Positions 52,053 through 61,261 of a stretch of DNA of 64,000 nucleotides are shown here, piece after piece. Location of the stretch: contig NZ_CP138995.1 in NCBI RefSeq assembly GCF_044596045.1, forward strand, positions 744,001-808,000, read 5' to 3'. This stretch comes from Flagellimonas sp947499585. Its GTDB lineage: Bacteria > Bacteroidota > Bacteroidia > Flavobacteriales > Flavobacteriaceae. The stretch's first letter is position 1. Each line of letters opens with the position of its first letter. The notes under the pieces were generated by a model, which saw only the letters and a list, made by a program, of their open reading frames with translations, ran no database searches and was not told where the DNA came from. The position numbers and the translations under genes are program-made.

Positions 52053-53741
52053 ATGCGCTGGACCATAAAGCCAAAACCCACCCAAACGGACATTGATCAA
52101 TTTTCAAGTGAATTGAAGGTAGATGAGTTGGTGGCCCAATTACTTTTACAACGAGGAATAACAACATACGAAGAGGCGAAAGCCTTCTTCCGGCCACAAC
52201 TATCTCATCTGCACGATCCTTTTTTAATGAAGGATATGGATAAGGCAGTAGCACGTATTGAATCTGCTATTGCAAATAATGAAAATATCATGGTCTATGG
52301 AGATTATGATGTGGATGGCACAACAGCTGTGGCATTATTGTCATCACATCTTTTAGAGAATTACCCAAATGTAACAACATACATTCCGGACAGATATGCG
52401 GAGGGATATGGGGTATCCATGCAGGGAATCGACTTTGCATCAGATAATGACTTTACCTTGATAATTGCTTTAGATTGTGGCGTAAAGGCGATTGAACAAG
52501 TAAATCATGCCAAGGAAAAAGGAATAGATTTCATTATATGTGACCATCATAGACCAGGTACGGAACTACCAGATGCAATTGCAATTTTGGACCCTAAACG
52601 TGATGATTGTAATTATCCGTACAAAGAGCTTTGTGGTTGTGGTGTAGGATTCAAACTGATTCAGGCATTGACTCTAAAAAATGGTGGAACGATAAATGAC
52701 CTTATCCCATATTTAGATTTGGTGGCAACCGCTATTGGCGCAGATATTGTTCCCATAACTGGAGAGAATAGGGTATTGGCGTATTATGGATTGCAAGTGA
52801 TTAATATGAATCCTAGAATTGGGTTTAAAGCGATTATTGATCAAATTAAAAAAAAGACCCTTACCATTACGGATGTTGTTTTTATAATCGCTCCGCGAAT
52901 CAATGCTGCCGGACGAATAAAACATGGACAACATGCGGTAAACTTGTTGGTGGAAAAAGATTTGAGCGTTGCCCAAACGTTCGCCAAAGAAATTGAACAG
53001 TTTAATTCGGACAGGAAAAATCTTGATAAAGAGATTACTGAAGAAGCCCTTGTGCAAATTCAGAAGAATGAAGAAGAGGAGCGGTTTACTTCAGTGGTCT
53101 ATAATGAAAATTGGCATAAGGGAGTTATTGGTATTGTGGCGTCGCGACTTACGGAAACCTATTATCGCCCTACACTTGTTTTTACTAAGAGTGGCGATAA
53201 GCTGGCTGCATCGGCCCGATCGGTAAAGGGTTTTGATGTCTACAACGCCCTAGAGGGATGTTCAGACTGTTTAGAGCAATTTGGGGGGCATAAATATGCG
53301 GCCGGATTGACCTTGTTGGAAGAACAATATGAAACTTTTAAGGCCCAGTTTGAAAAAGTGGTTTCTGAATCTATTGACCCTAAATTATTAGAACCCGAAC
53401 TTACTATTGACACTAATATTGAATTAAGCCAAATTGATGATAAGCTAATGAGGATTATAAAACAGTTTGCTCCTTTTGGCCCTGGTAATATGGCGCCGGT
53501 TTTCATGGCTGAAAAAATTCAAGATACCGGCTACGCAAAAGGTGTAGGAGAGGGCGAAAAACATTTGAAACTATCAGCATTTCAAAAGGGTTCTGCAACT
53601 ATTGGGGCAATAGGCTTTAATTTAGGGAGTAAAATCGAGAGAGTAAAAAATAAAAATTCATTTGATGCTGTTTTTTCCTTGGATGAAAATGAATGGAACG
53701 GAACTATAAGCCTGCAGTTAAAATTAAGAGATATTCGCTAG
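52053..53741 (+). CDS. recJ: Single-stranded-DNA-specific 5'-3' exonuclease RecJ
   Basis: This 562-residue DHH-family nuclease acts in recombination, mismatch repair and fork processing. The DHH-superfamily motifs are MVYGDYDVDGTTAVALLSS (about residues 79-97), FIICDHHRPG (the DHH), CGCGVGFKLIQAL and PRINAAGRIKHG. The DHHA1 motif includes ARSVKGFDVYNAL and EQFGGHKYAAGLTL. The C-terminal OB-fold includes FAPFGPGNMAPVF. The size is near the family norm and all metal-binding residues are present. The MFS gene begins six bases after its stop. Confidence 0.96.
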   Translation: MRWTIKPKPTQTDIDQFSSELKVDELVAQLLLQRGITTYEEAKAFFRPQLSHLHDPFLMKDMDKAVARIESAIANNENIMVYGDYDVDGTTAVALLSSHLLENYPNVTTYIPDRYAEGYGVSMQGIDFASDNDFTLIIALDCGVKAIEQVNHAKEKGIDFIICDHHRPGTELPDAIAILDPKRDDCNYPYKELCGCGVGFKLIQALTLKNGGTINDLIPYLDLVATAIGADIVPITGENRVLAYYGLQVINMNPRIGFKAIIDQIKKKTLTITDVVFIIAPRINAAGRIKHGQHAVNLLVEKDLSVAQTFAKEIEQFNSDRKNLDKEITEEALVQIQKNEEEERFTSVVYNENWHKGVIGIVASRLTETYYRPTLVFTKSGDKLAASARSVKGFDVYNALEGCSDCLEQFGGHKYAAGLTLLEEQYETFKAQFEKVVSESIDPKLLEPELTIDTNIELSQIDDKLMRIIKQFAPFGPGNMAPVFMAEKIQDTGYAKGVGEGEKHLKLSAFQKGSATIGAIGFNLGSKIERVKNKNSFDAVFSLDENEWNGTISLQLKLRDIR

Positions 53742-53747
53742 ATTTTT

Positions 53748-55004
53748 ATGGATCCCTACGCAGCACTTCGTTATAAAGAATTCAATATTTTTTTAATTGT
53801 CCGGTTCGCAATGGTCTTTGCTTGGTCTATGCAATTTATCGTAATTGAATGGCAAGTATATTCATTAACAAAAGACCCTTTATCGTTAGGCATTATTGGA
53901 TTGATGGAAGTAATTCCTGCAGTAGGTATGGCGCTCTTTGCAGGGCACGTTGTTGATCAGAAAGAAAAAAGAAACCTGCTGATAAAATGTATTCTGGGGT
54001 TTTCGGTTATTAGTTTGGGGCTTTTTTTTCTCAGCGACCCATCTTTGGAAACTGATATTTCCTCAAAAAATATTTTGTACGCCATCTATTTTTTGGTTTT
54101 TCTTGGTGGCCTTGTGAGAGCCTTTTTAGGACCCACCATTTTTTCTTTGATAGCTTTAATCGTTCCCAAAAAGATTTATCCCAATGCTGCTACTTGGAGC
54201 AGTTCTACTTGGCAAATGGCGTCTGTTTTGGGTCCGGCACTAGCTGGTTTTAGTATTAGTTGGATTGGAGTGCATTGGTCCATGTGCGTTATTTTGGCTT
54301 TTTCACTCTTTGCTTTGCTCTTCCTGCTTAAAATTCCAAGAAAGCCTATTTTAAATCCTAAAATTGGAGAACCTGTTTTCCAAAGTCTAAAAGACGGATT
54401 GAAATTTGTTTTTAACAGCAAAGCTATTTTTGGAGCGTTGACTTTGGATATGGTTGCTGTACTTTTCGGTGGTGCCGTGGCACTTTTGCCCATTTACGCG
54501 CAAGATATTTTGCACGTAGGGTCAGAAGGATTTGGTATTTTAAGGGCAGCACCGGCAATTGGCGCATCCATTACGATGCTTGGTTCTACAAGGTTTCCGT
54601 TACACAAATATGCGGGTAAAAAACTATTGCTAGCGGTTTTTGCCTTTGGTATATGTATTATAGTTTTTGGTATTTCCACATCCTTTTGGCTTTCAGTTGT
54701 AGCTCTATTTTTAAGTGGAGCGGTAGATGGTGTTTCTATGATAATCCGTCAAACGATATTGCAATTAAAAACACCGGATCATATGCGGGGAAGAGTAGCT
54801 TCGGTGAATTCTATTTTTGTTGGCTCGTCCAATGAGCTGGGGGCATTTGAAAGTGGATTGGCCGCCAAGCTTTTGGGGACTGTTACTGCAGTAGTTTTTG
54901 GGGGTTGCATGACGCTTTTAACGGCGGGCACCACCGCTTTAATATCACCTACTTTTAGAAGATTGGACTTATCAAAAGATGTTGAAGAACATGAGAAGGA
55001 TTAA
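53748..55004 (+). CDS. MFS transporter (MFS_3/EntS-like)
   Basis: This 418-residue protein has twelve predicted helices. The first is preceded by YAALRYKEFNIFLIVRFAMV. The loop between helices 2 and 3 carries AGHVVDQKEKRNLL, a variant of the MFS signature GxLaDRxgrr. A second signature appears in SMIIRQTILQLKTPDHMRGR. This is the drug/siderophore exporter-like group; the substrate is not evident. The stop overlaps the end of the convergent hydrolase gene by four bases. Confidence 0.88.
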   Translation: MDPYAALRYKEFNIFLIVRFAMVFAWSMQFIVIEWQVYSLTKDPLSLGIIGLMEVIPAVGMALFAGHVVDQKEKRNLLIKCILGFSVISLGLFFLSDPSLETDISSKNILYAIYFLVFLGGLVRAFLGPTIFSLIALIVPKKIYPNAATWSSSTWQMASVLGPALAGFSISWIGVHWSMCVILAFSLFALLFLLKIPRKPILNPKIGEPVFQSLKDGLKFVFNSKAIFGALTLDMVAVLFGGAVALLPIYAQDILHVGSEGFGILRAAPAIGASITMLGSTRFPLHKYAGKKLLLAVFAFGICIIVFGISTSFWLSVVALFLSGAVDGVSMIIRQTILQLKTPDHMRGRVASVNSIFVGSSNELGAFESGLAAKLLGTVTAVVFGGCMTLLTAGTTALISPTFRRLDLSKDVEEHEKD

Positions 55005-55768
55005 TCTTCTAATTTTTCGAGGGATAATTTTTCTCCATCAAAAACGGCATAGGTAAAATAGGAAATCCAATCTCCAAGATTGGTATAGATGGATTTTTCA
55101 TTTAATTTAATTTCCATAGGAAGATGGCGATGTCCAAAAATAAAATGATCGTAGTGTTGTTCTTCTAGTTTTCGCTTTGCGTATAGAATCAACCACTCTT
55201 TATCCTCTCCTAAAAAAGATGCATCAGCTTCACCAGAAATAATTCGGTTATTAACAGAAAGATGTTGTGCCAGCCGCACTCCCCAATCTGGATGTAGCCA
55301 TCTAAAGAACCATTTGGCAACAGGATTGGTAAATACCCTTTTCATGCGTTTAAAACCTTTATCATATGGTCCCAAACCATCACCGTGACCAATAAAAAAA
55401 GAGGTATTGTTGATTATGAGCTGCTGAGGTTTGTGATAAACAGGAATATTGAGTTCTTCTTCAAAATAACCATTCATCCAGAGGTCATGGTTTCCAACAA
55501 AATAGGTTATTGGAATGCCAGAATCTGTGAGTTCTGCCAGTTTGCCCAAGGTTCGCGTAAACCCTTTGGGAACTACTGTTTTGTATTCAAACCAAAAATC
55601 GAACAAATCCCCCATTAGGAATATAGCTGCAGCATCATGCTTTATAGAGTCCAACCATGCTACAAATTTCTTTTCCCTTGGTAAACTTGCTTTTAGAGTA
55701 GGGGCACCTAAGTGATTATCACTGGCGAAATAGACTTTTTTGCCTGATGGAACGGTTATGCTTTTCAT
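55001..55768 (-). CDS. UDP-2,3-diacylglucosamine diphosphatase (LpxH-like)
   Basis: This is a 255-residue metallophosphoesterase. Motifs in order are FASDNHLGAP (Asp-His), FLMGDLFDFWFEYKTV, FVGNHDLWMNGYFEEE, FIGHGDGLGPYDKGF and FIFGHRHLPMEIKL. It releases UMP from UDP-2,3-diacylglucosamine in lipid A synthesis. The DxH...GNHD...GH...GHxH set is complete. The first motif is SDNHLG instead of SDLHLG, as in the Bacteroidota lineage. The start is placed at the ATG giving MKSITVPSGKKVYFAS. Confidence 0.92.
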   Translation of the reverse strand: MKSITVPSGKKVYFASDNHLGAPTLKASLPREKKFVAWLDSIKHDAAAIFLMGDLFDFWFEYKTVVPKGFTRTLGKLAELTDSGIPITYFVGNHDLWMNGYFEEELNIPVYHKPQQLIINNTSFFIGHGDGLGPYDKGFKRMKRVFTNPVAKWFFRWLHPDWGVRLAQHLSVNNRIISGEADASFLGEDKEWLILYAKRKLEEQHYDHFIFGHRHLPMEIKLNEKSIYTNLGDWISYFTYAVFDGEKLSLEKLED

Positions 55769-55813
55769 TTCCTTGTAAATATAAGAATTCCCACTTTTGG
55801 GAATAGGAGTAAT

Positions 55814-56263
55814 TTAATTGTCCTCAGCAAACCACTCGGCAAAGGATGTGTCAGTTTCTTGAAGTTTTAGCGAATGCAATTGAATGTTTTTAGGAAGTCG
55901 AGCACCTATTTTGGAAGCAAAATCGATGACCATATTTTCACTGGTAGGTTGGTAATCTGCCAAAATCACATTGTGGCCCCTTTTTGATAATTCTTTGGCG
56001 AGCTCTATATGTGGTGTATTCTTATTGAAAACGGTCGCATGATCAAACGTATCTACAATTTCTTCCTTAACAATGGTCTTAAGATCACCAAAATCAATCA
56101 CCATTCCCAGTTTTACATGGTCAGTATCCGTTATTGGTGTGCCAATAACCGTAACAGATAGCTTGTAACTATGCCCGTGTACATTTCTGCATTTGCCATC
56201 ATAACCAAACAAGGCATGGCCTGTTTCAAAAGTAAATTGCTTAGTAATTCTAATTTTCCCCAT
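55814..56263 (-). CDS. queD: 6-carboxytetrahydropterin synthase (QueD)
   Basis: This 149-residue protein starts at the ATG giving MGKIRITKQFTFETGHALFG. An ATG at 56305 would add 14 non-conserved residues. Zinc histidines are in FETGHALFGYDGKCRNVHGH. The catalytic Cys is within CRNVHGHSYKL and the catalytic Glu in KLQETDTSFAEWF. The DHATVF motif, containing the second catalytic His, is present as DTFDHATVFNKNTPH. It makes 6-carboxy-5,6,7,8-tetrahydropterin for queuosine, though the PTPS superfamily also includes pterin synthases. Confidence 0.88.
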   Translation of the reverse strand: MGKIRITKQFTFETGHALFGYDGKCRNVHGHSYKLSVTVIGTPITDTDHVKLGMVIDFGDLKTIVKEEIVDTFDHATVFNKNTPHIELAKELSKRGHNVILADYQPTSENMVIDFASKIGARLPKNIQLHSLKLQETDTSFAEWFAEDN

Positions 56264-56335
56264 AAGGTGTGCAAAGGCACAAAGGTAGTAATCCTTAAAA
56301 GGCAATTATAACAGGACGGAATTTTTAGTTAAGGT

Positions 56336-56764
56336 TTACCTTAAGGTATATAACAAGTAAGACGAACCTATTACCAGGAATGGAGAAGCAATCATCAGTA
56401 GAATAACACTAGTTCTATAAAGCCCCCAGAAGGAGATGGTCTTTATATTTTGGTTATCGGTCTTGTCATAAATGATTTTCACTTTTTCACCAACTTTATA
56501 AGCTGGCGGACTAGAGCTTATAGGACTTTTATATGTTCTGGTTACGCTGTTTCGATCCTTAAATTCAAATACTGGAGTATAGGTATCACCATCACTGTCA
56601 TAATTGGTCAATAGATCAATGACCACTGCAGTAGTTTTTATACCATCCGATAGCAAGTTTTGAGTCTTTTGATATTGCTGAAAGGCAAAGAAAAGTAAGG
56701 CAAAACCCAAAGTAAAAAAAGAACCGTACAAGACTAGCCACATGGTATACTTTTTTGCTGCCAT
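56336..56764 (-). CDS. DUF3592 membrane protein
   Basis: This 142-residue protein has two membrane helices, one near residues 10-28 and one near 117-139. Between them lies a beta-rich outer domain with the DUF3592 signature GIKTTAVVIDLLTNYDSDGD, TYTPVFEFKDRNSVTRTYKS and YKVGEKVKIIYDKTDNQNIK. The role is unknown. It is the last of a three-gene unit with the small membrane protein and the secreted protein encoded just before it, and its start lies six bases after the previous stop. Confidence 0.85.
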   Translation of the reverse strand: MAAKKYTMWLVLYGSFFTLGFALLFFAFQQYQKTQNLLSDGIKTTAVVIDLLTNYDSDGDTYTPVFEFKDRNSVTRTYKSPISSSPPAYKVGEKVKIIYDKTDNQNIKTISFWGLYRTSVILLMIASPFLVIGSSYLLYTLR

Positions 56765-56770
56765 ACTTGG

Positions 56771-56935
56771 CTATCGTTTAAATTTTCTTCTATTTCGGAA
56801 TCTGGTAACCAAATAAATTATAACTACCATAAATGCCACTAACGGGAAAACAATATCGCTATTTAAAATTGAAAGCAGTTCCATTTGTTTTTCTTCAGGA
56901 ATTATACTCTTGGCTAAAAAGCCAGTTAACAGCAT
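56771..56935 (-). CDS. Small membrane protein (54 residues)
   Basis: This short gene is read from the minus strand. The first ATG, two bases after the preceding stop, gives MLLTGFLAKSIIPEEKQMEL. A second in-frame ATG at 56884 gives a 37-residue version, MELLSILNSDIVFPLVAFMV. It has one clear membrane helix (FPLVAFMVVIIYLVTRF) and a basic end, RFRNRRKFKR, which should face the cytoplasm. Its stop lies six bases before the DUF3592 start, so it fills the gap between two genes exactly. This spacing supports a real gene. Function unknown. Confidence 0.62.
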   Translation of the reverse strand: MLLTGFLAKSIIPEEKQMELLSILNSDIVFPLVAFMVVIIYLVTRFRNRRKFKR

Positions 56936-56937
56936 AA

Positions 56938-57564
56938 TTAACGGTTTTCAGCTGATATTATTTTTTGAAGTTTTAATTTTTCCTTTACACCATACAATTC
57001 TTTCCAAACAACCGACTCTTTTGATTGGGGAGAAACAATGGAAAGTACATAAACTCCCTTTGTTTGCTTATTTGGTATAACCTCCAATTCCATGTTGAGC
57101 AATATGTTTTGACCATTGGTAAAAGGATCAAAAAAGTTGATTAGAACACCATAGCTTTTGGTCTGAGAACTTGGCTTCTTCAATTTTTTAAGACGTACTT
57201 TAATTTGAGACGTGTCTATTGCCATTTTTTTTGATGTTGCCACAGCGCTACAAAGACCCTTGTAGTATTTAGATAAAAGTGTTTTTAACTCATTCTTTGG
57301 CAACTCTTCTTTGTTCTGTATTGAAAGAACAAACAGATAAGTAAAATAGGTTGATGAAGAGGTGTCGAACATCCCAGGAGCAAAGCGTAATTCTTCAAAA
57401 CCTTCATAAGGCAAGCTGGGAGCAAAGTCCAATGGAAAATCAATTTTCTCATAGCTCCAATCTTTTGGACCATCAAGTATAATTGGAGTTGACTCTTGGG
57501 CAAACCCCATAAATTGACAAATAAGCAAGAGTGAAAAAGTTAATAGAAGAGATTGTTTTTTCAT
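56938..57564 (-). CDS. Secreted protein of unknown function
   Basis: This 208-residue protein has a signal peptide (MKKQSLLLTFSLLLICQFMG, then FAQ). The mature part has the pattern DGPKDWSYEKIDFPLDFAPS and an alpha/beta region with KLKKPSSQTKSYGVLINFFD. DWSYEKIDFPLDFAP is a recognisable motif of a small Bacteroidota family, but no function is assigned. It is the first gene of the unit with the 54-residue membrane protein and the DUF3592 protein. Confidence 0.75.
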   Translation of the reverse strand: MKKQSLLLTFSLLLICQFMGFAQESTPIILDGPKDWSYEKIDFPLDFAPSLPYEGFEELRFAPGMFDTSSSTYFTYLFVLSIQNKEELPKNELKTLLSKYYKGLCSAVATSKKMAIDTSQIKVRLKKLKKPSSQTKSYGVLINFFDPFTNGQNILLNMELEVIPNKQTKGVYVLSIVSPQSKESVVWKELYGVKEKLKLQKIISAENR

Positions 57565-57687
57565 TGATAATACGATTTAAAAGGCAAGAGCTTTTAATAT
57601 TCAGAGGTTTATGTGTTTAAAAATACTGAACTTTTATTAAGGAATACAGACCAAATAAATTAAGGTAGCTGTAAGCTAAAGGTTGGA

Positions 57688-58563
57688 CTATTTTAGTTCC
57701 TCAAAGATTTTTTTAAACCGTTTTGGAAGTTCATCCATCATATGAATTCCTTCCCCTGTAAACGGATGTACAAATTTTAAGGAGTAAGCGTGCAAATACA
57801 ATCCTTTCCCTTTTAAAATTAAGTTTTCAATTCCATAGTCCTTATCTCCCAATATTGGATTCCCTATACTGGACAAATGTTTGCGCAGTTGATGCCTTCT
57901 TCCTGTTTGTGGGTTTAATTTCACCAAGTTGAGTTTGCCAAATCTTTTGGAAGGTACCGATTTGGTAATGATGTAATTTGATTGAGCAGATTTGCCGTCA
58001 ATTTTTGAACTTATTTCGCCTTTAGGGATCATTTCTCCAATGGTAACGGCATAGTATGTTTTCTTAACCGCTTTGTTTTCAAACATTTTGTTTAATGCTT
58101 GAATGCTGCTACTGGTTTTCCCTACTAACAAAACACCAGTGGTAGCATAATCTAATCGATGAACAGGTTGCGGTATTGTAGCATCCGAGAGTTTACTGGG
58201 TTTAATGTTTTGGGGTAAGGCATAGGCAATAGTTTTAAAACTGTTTCCGCTCACCAAAATTCCGGCAGGTTTATGAATCATTGCCAAGTATTCGTCTTCA
58301 AATATTACCTTCAGAGGAAAGACCAACTCTTTTTTGGGACTGATTTCTTCTGGAATGGAAAATCTAATGGTTTCACCTCCGTTTATTAATGTGGCTGAAG
58401 TGGCGAGAGTTTCATTTACCGTGATATGTTTCTTCTTTAAGGCTTTTTTTAAGGCCGATTTAGTTGGTGCTCTATTGAAAATACCAACACCATATTCTTG
58501 AAGCCGAATAGGCGTTATGAGTTTAGGAACAATATGGATTTCGGTTGAAGGTATATTGGTTAT
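57688..58563 (-). CDS. RluA-family pseudouridine synthase without a conventional start codon
   Basis: The catalytic domain lies between about residues 80 and 291, with HRLDYATTGVLLVGKTSSS carrying the catalytic Asp and PQTGRRHQLRKHLSSIGNPI the RNA-binding motif. The nearest conventional start is a TTG at 58326, which gives 212 residues. The same frame stays open upstream for 79 codons and encodes a typical S4-like N-terminus: EIHIVPKLITPIRLQEYGVG, IFNRAPTKSALKKALKKKHI and an INGGETIRF end. No ATG, GTG or TTG exists in that region. An ATA at 58561-58563 overlaps the hydratase stop (ATAA), as if an ATGA overlap had mutated. I annotate from there with caution. Confidence 0.7.
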   Translation of the reverse strand: MTNIPSTEIHIVPKLITPIRLQEYGVGIFNRAPTKSALKKALKKKHITVNETLATSATLINGGETIRFSIPEEISPKKELVFPLKVIFEDEYLAMIHKPAGILVSGNSFKTIAYALPQNIKPSKLSDATIPQPVHRLDYATTGVLLVGKTSSSIQALNKMFENKAVKKTYYAVTIGEMIPKGEISSKIDGKSAQSNYIITKSVPSKRFGKLNLVKLNPQTGRRHQLRKHLSSIGNPILGDKDYGIENLILKGKGLYLHAYSLKFVHPFTGEGIHMMDELPKRFKKIFEELK

Positions 58564-59327
58564 TTTTTGAACTTTTCGAGTGCTACTTTGGTAGCGGGGG
58601 ATAATGCAAGTCTACCTGAAACTTCCGCTCTTTCATAAAGCAAAGCACTCCAGTTTTCTGTTCCTTCCCATAGTGCACGTTTCATTTCCGCAAGAGCTTC
58701 AGGGTTGTAAGAAGCTAGTTTTTGAATGTGAAACTCTAATTCTTTATCCATTTCGGAAATGGAGTCAAATACCTTAGAGAACAGCCCTTTTTCTTTGGCC
58801 CAATAGGCATTTTTCCATTCGGTTGGAGCTAGGGATAATTCCGCCAAACCAGACTTTCCTATTTTTCGTTCCACGGCTGGCGCTATAACCAAAGGAGCAA
58901 TACCGATGGAAATTTCAGAAAGTTTAATGGAAGCCGCTTCTGTAGCATACACATAGTCGCAAGCGGATGCCAATCCAACACCACCACCTACTGCTTTTCC
59001 TTGTATTCTTCCAATGATAGGTTTTGTGCATATTCTCATGGCATTGATGACGTTGGCAAAACCACTAAAAAAAGCTTTTCCTTCTTCTAAGTTCGAAATA
59101 GCAACCAATTCATCAAACGACGCCCCTGCACAGAAAGCACGTTCTCCTTCAGATTTTAAAAGAATTATGGAAACTTCATCACTTTTTGAAAGCCTGTCCA
59201 ATTCTTTGGTAAGGCGTTCCAACAGTTCTGATACAAATGAATTGCTCGCGGGATGGCCAAATTCAATTGTTGCTATACGGTTTTCAATTTTTGTATAAAG
59301 ACTTCCGCTGACTCTATCTGTGGACAT
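58560..59327 (-). CDS. Enoyl-CoA hydratase/isomerase family protein
   Basis: This 255-residue crotonase-fold enzyme has oxyanion-hole segments ERAFCAGASFDELVA (about residue 66) and GRIQGKAVGGGVGLASACDY. These positions normally hold the CoA-thioester-polarising NH groups. The catalytic Glu position is in IKLSEISIGIAPLVIAPAVE. Substrate specificity (enoyl-CoA, feruloyl, methylglutaconyl and so on) is not clear. The gene ends with TAA in an ATAA overlap with the RluA frame and follows the MATE gene by 33 bases. Confidence 0.88.
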   Translation of the reverse strand: MSTDRVSGSLYTKIENRIATIEFGHPASNSFVSELLERLTKELDRLSKSDEVSIILLKSEGERAFCAGASFDELVAISNLEEGKAFFSGFANVINAMRICTKPIIGRIQGKAVGGGVGLASACDYVYATEAASIKLSEISIGIAPLVIAPAVERKIGKSGLAELSLAPTEWKNAYWAKEKGLFSKVFDSISEMDKELEFHIQKLASYNPEALAEMKRALWEGTENWSALLYERAEVSGRLALSPATKVALEKFKK

Positions 59328-59360
59328 TGTTATAGATTCTTAGTTCTTTCGGATACTAAA

Positions 59361-60695
59361 TTAACTGTTTTGAACCAAGGGCTTAAATTTTCTTCTAAAC
59401 TTCCAGACCAAAGCCAAGCCACGTATCAACATCCAAACCACAAATGCTATCCAAATGGCATTAAAACCCCAACCTAGATACTTGCCTAAATACAACGCAG
59501 GAATAAACCCAAGAAAAGTGGCAGTTAGCAAGACGTTTCTTAGGTATTTCATTTCTCCTAATCCTTTAAAAAGCCCATCAAAAACAAATGCTAAAGTATT
59601 CATTGGCAATCCAATAATAACAATAAAGAAGATTCCATAGAAGGTTTCCAAAACAATAGATTCATTTGAAAAAATATGCCCAATAGGTCTGTAAAAAACA
59701 AATCCGAAAACCATTAGGATAAGGCTTATGAGCAAACCATAAGTGATGATCTTTTTGGATAGCTTCCAAAGACCTTTGTAGTCTTTAGCTCCTAATAATT
59801 TTCCACCCATACTATTTCCGGCGGCACCATAACCATCAATAAAAAAGGCTGCAAACAGCCAAAGATTTATAGCTATGGTATGGGCGCCTATGTATTTATC
59901 ACCAAGTGCAGTTGCCTCACGAACGGCTATGATCAGGGCAGCATTAAGTGCCAATGCGCGAACAAATAAATTTAAACTCATTATAACCAGCCGCTTTATT
60001 TCTTTGTTCAAAGGAAAAACCAATTTTAGGCTTATTTCGGTTTTCTTGAGTAACAAGATAAAGACCAAAATGGCCATAACAGCCTGCGAGATTAAACTGG
60101 CCCAAGCAGCTCCTTCTAAATACATTGCAGGAATGAGACCTTCTATGCCGTAAACAAAAATAAAATCCAATAAAATATTGAGCACAGCCCCAATCAAGGC
60201 GATGATCATGGGATAATACGTGTTCTGCAAACCTCTAAAGATTCCAAAGATGGCAAAGGTAAAAAGGGTAAGTGGAAAGCCCCATACTCGAATGGAATAA
60301 TAGGATATGCAATATTCCAATATCTTCCCGGTAGCTTCAAACAAACTAAAAATTTCTTCTACGATAAAAATTGTAGAGAGCAGTAGGAATATGCTCAAAA
60401 GGATATTAAAAAAGATAGCCTGTGCGGGTAGATTTTTAACTTCTTCTAATTTTCCTGCACCCAGATATTGTGAAATTATGGCGGAAATGGAACTTCGGGT
60501 TTGACCTAGGACCCAAATGAGCATAGATAAGAAGGAGCCTACAATTCCTGCTGCAGCCAAGGATTCCAGCCCATCAACGGGGATATTGCCTACAATAGCA
60601 GTATCCGTAATAGAAAGTATGGGTTCTGCAATACCAGAAATGGTTGCAGGAACGGCAAGGTGGTTTATTGTTTTAAAATTGACTTCTGTTCTCAA
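59361..60695 (-). CDS. MATE-family efflux transporter
   Basis: This 444-residue protein has twelve predicted helices. MATE-fold features are INHLAVPATISGIAEPILSI at the first helix, SLISQAVMAILVFILLL in the middle, FFIDGYGAAGNSMGGKLLGA at the start of the second half and RNVLLTATFLGFIPALYLGK near the end. It is DinF-like and exports organic cations or drugs by proton or sodium antiport. It lies 12 bases after the GNAT gene and before the enoyl-CoA hydratase, in one apparent four-gene unit. Confidence 0.93.
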   Translation of the reverse strand: MRTEVNFKTINHLAVPATISGIAEPILSITDTAIVGNIPVDGLESLAAAGIVGSFLSMLIWVLGQTRSSISAIISQYLGAGKLEEVKNLPAQAIFFNILLSIFLLLSTIFIVEEIFSLFEATGKILEYCISYYSIRVWGFPLTLFTFAIFGIFRGLQNTYYPMIIALIGAVLNILLDFIFVYGIEGLIPAMYLEGAAWASLISQAVMAILVFILLLKKTEISLKLVFPLNKEIKRLVIMSLNLFVRALALNAALIIAVREATALGDKYIGAHTIAINLWLFAAFFIDGYGAAGNSMGGKLLGAKDYKGLWKLSKKIITYGLLISLILMVFGFVFYRPIGHIFSNESIVLETFYGIFFIVIIGLPMNTLAFVFDGLFKGLGEMKYLRNVLLTATFLGFIPALYLGKYLGWGFNAIWIAFVVWMLIRGLALVWKFRRKFKPLVQNS

Positions 60696-60707
60696 AGTCA
60701 GCGCAAG

Positions 60708-61208
60708 TTACAGTACTAATTCATAACAATGAAAAGGATGTACACTTTGTTTTGGAAAGAAGATATCGTCCAATTTTTGATAGCCTCTTTGCTCATAGAA
60801 CCGTTGATTCCTTTTGTTTTGTGAAAAAGTATCTAACCGTACTGATACAAAGCCATTGGATTTGGAGTAGGCTTCGCCAAAATCCATCAATTCTTGGGCA
60901 TACCCCTTGCCCTGATATATGGGGTCTACACCCAGACGATGTATGTAAATACTGTTTCCGTTTGGTGTAAGCCATTGGATTGGGACATATTCTTCATCCA
61001 TATATGTTGAGATAACAATAGTGCCAATTACCTTTCCATTACTTTCTTTTACATAAAGTTCATTTCTTTCCAAATCATTTAAAAAGGCACTTTCTGAAGG
61101 GTAATTATCGTTCCATTGAAAAATTCCATTACTACTCATTTTAATGGCGCAAGCCTTGGTAATGTTCAGTATATCCTTTATTTCAGATATCTTTGCATGT
61201 CTTATCAT
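60708..61208 (-). CDS. GNAT-family N-acetyltransferase
   Basis: This is a 166-residue protein. The acetyl-CoA-binding loop is LGVDPIYQGKGYAQELMDFG, which matches RxxGxG/A except for Q in place of R. C-terminal RLDTFSQNKRNQRFYEQRGY is the family's second conserved region. The substrate cannot be told. It is the first gene of the run into MATE and is divergent from the Usp gene with 53 bases between. Confidence 0.88.
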   Translation of the reverse strand: MIRHAKISEIKDILNITKACAIKMSSNGIFQWNDNYPSESAFLNDLERNELYVKESNGKVIGTIVISTYMDEEYVPIQWLTPNGNSIYIHRLGVDPIYQGKGYAQELMDFGEAYSKSNGFVSVRLDTFSQNKRNQRFYEQRGYQKLDDIFFPKQSVHPFHCYELVL

Positions 61209-61261
61209 GGATTCATTTCAATTAAATTGTAAATTTAAGGTATAATCATAACCACCATACA

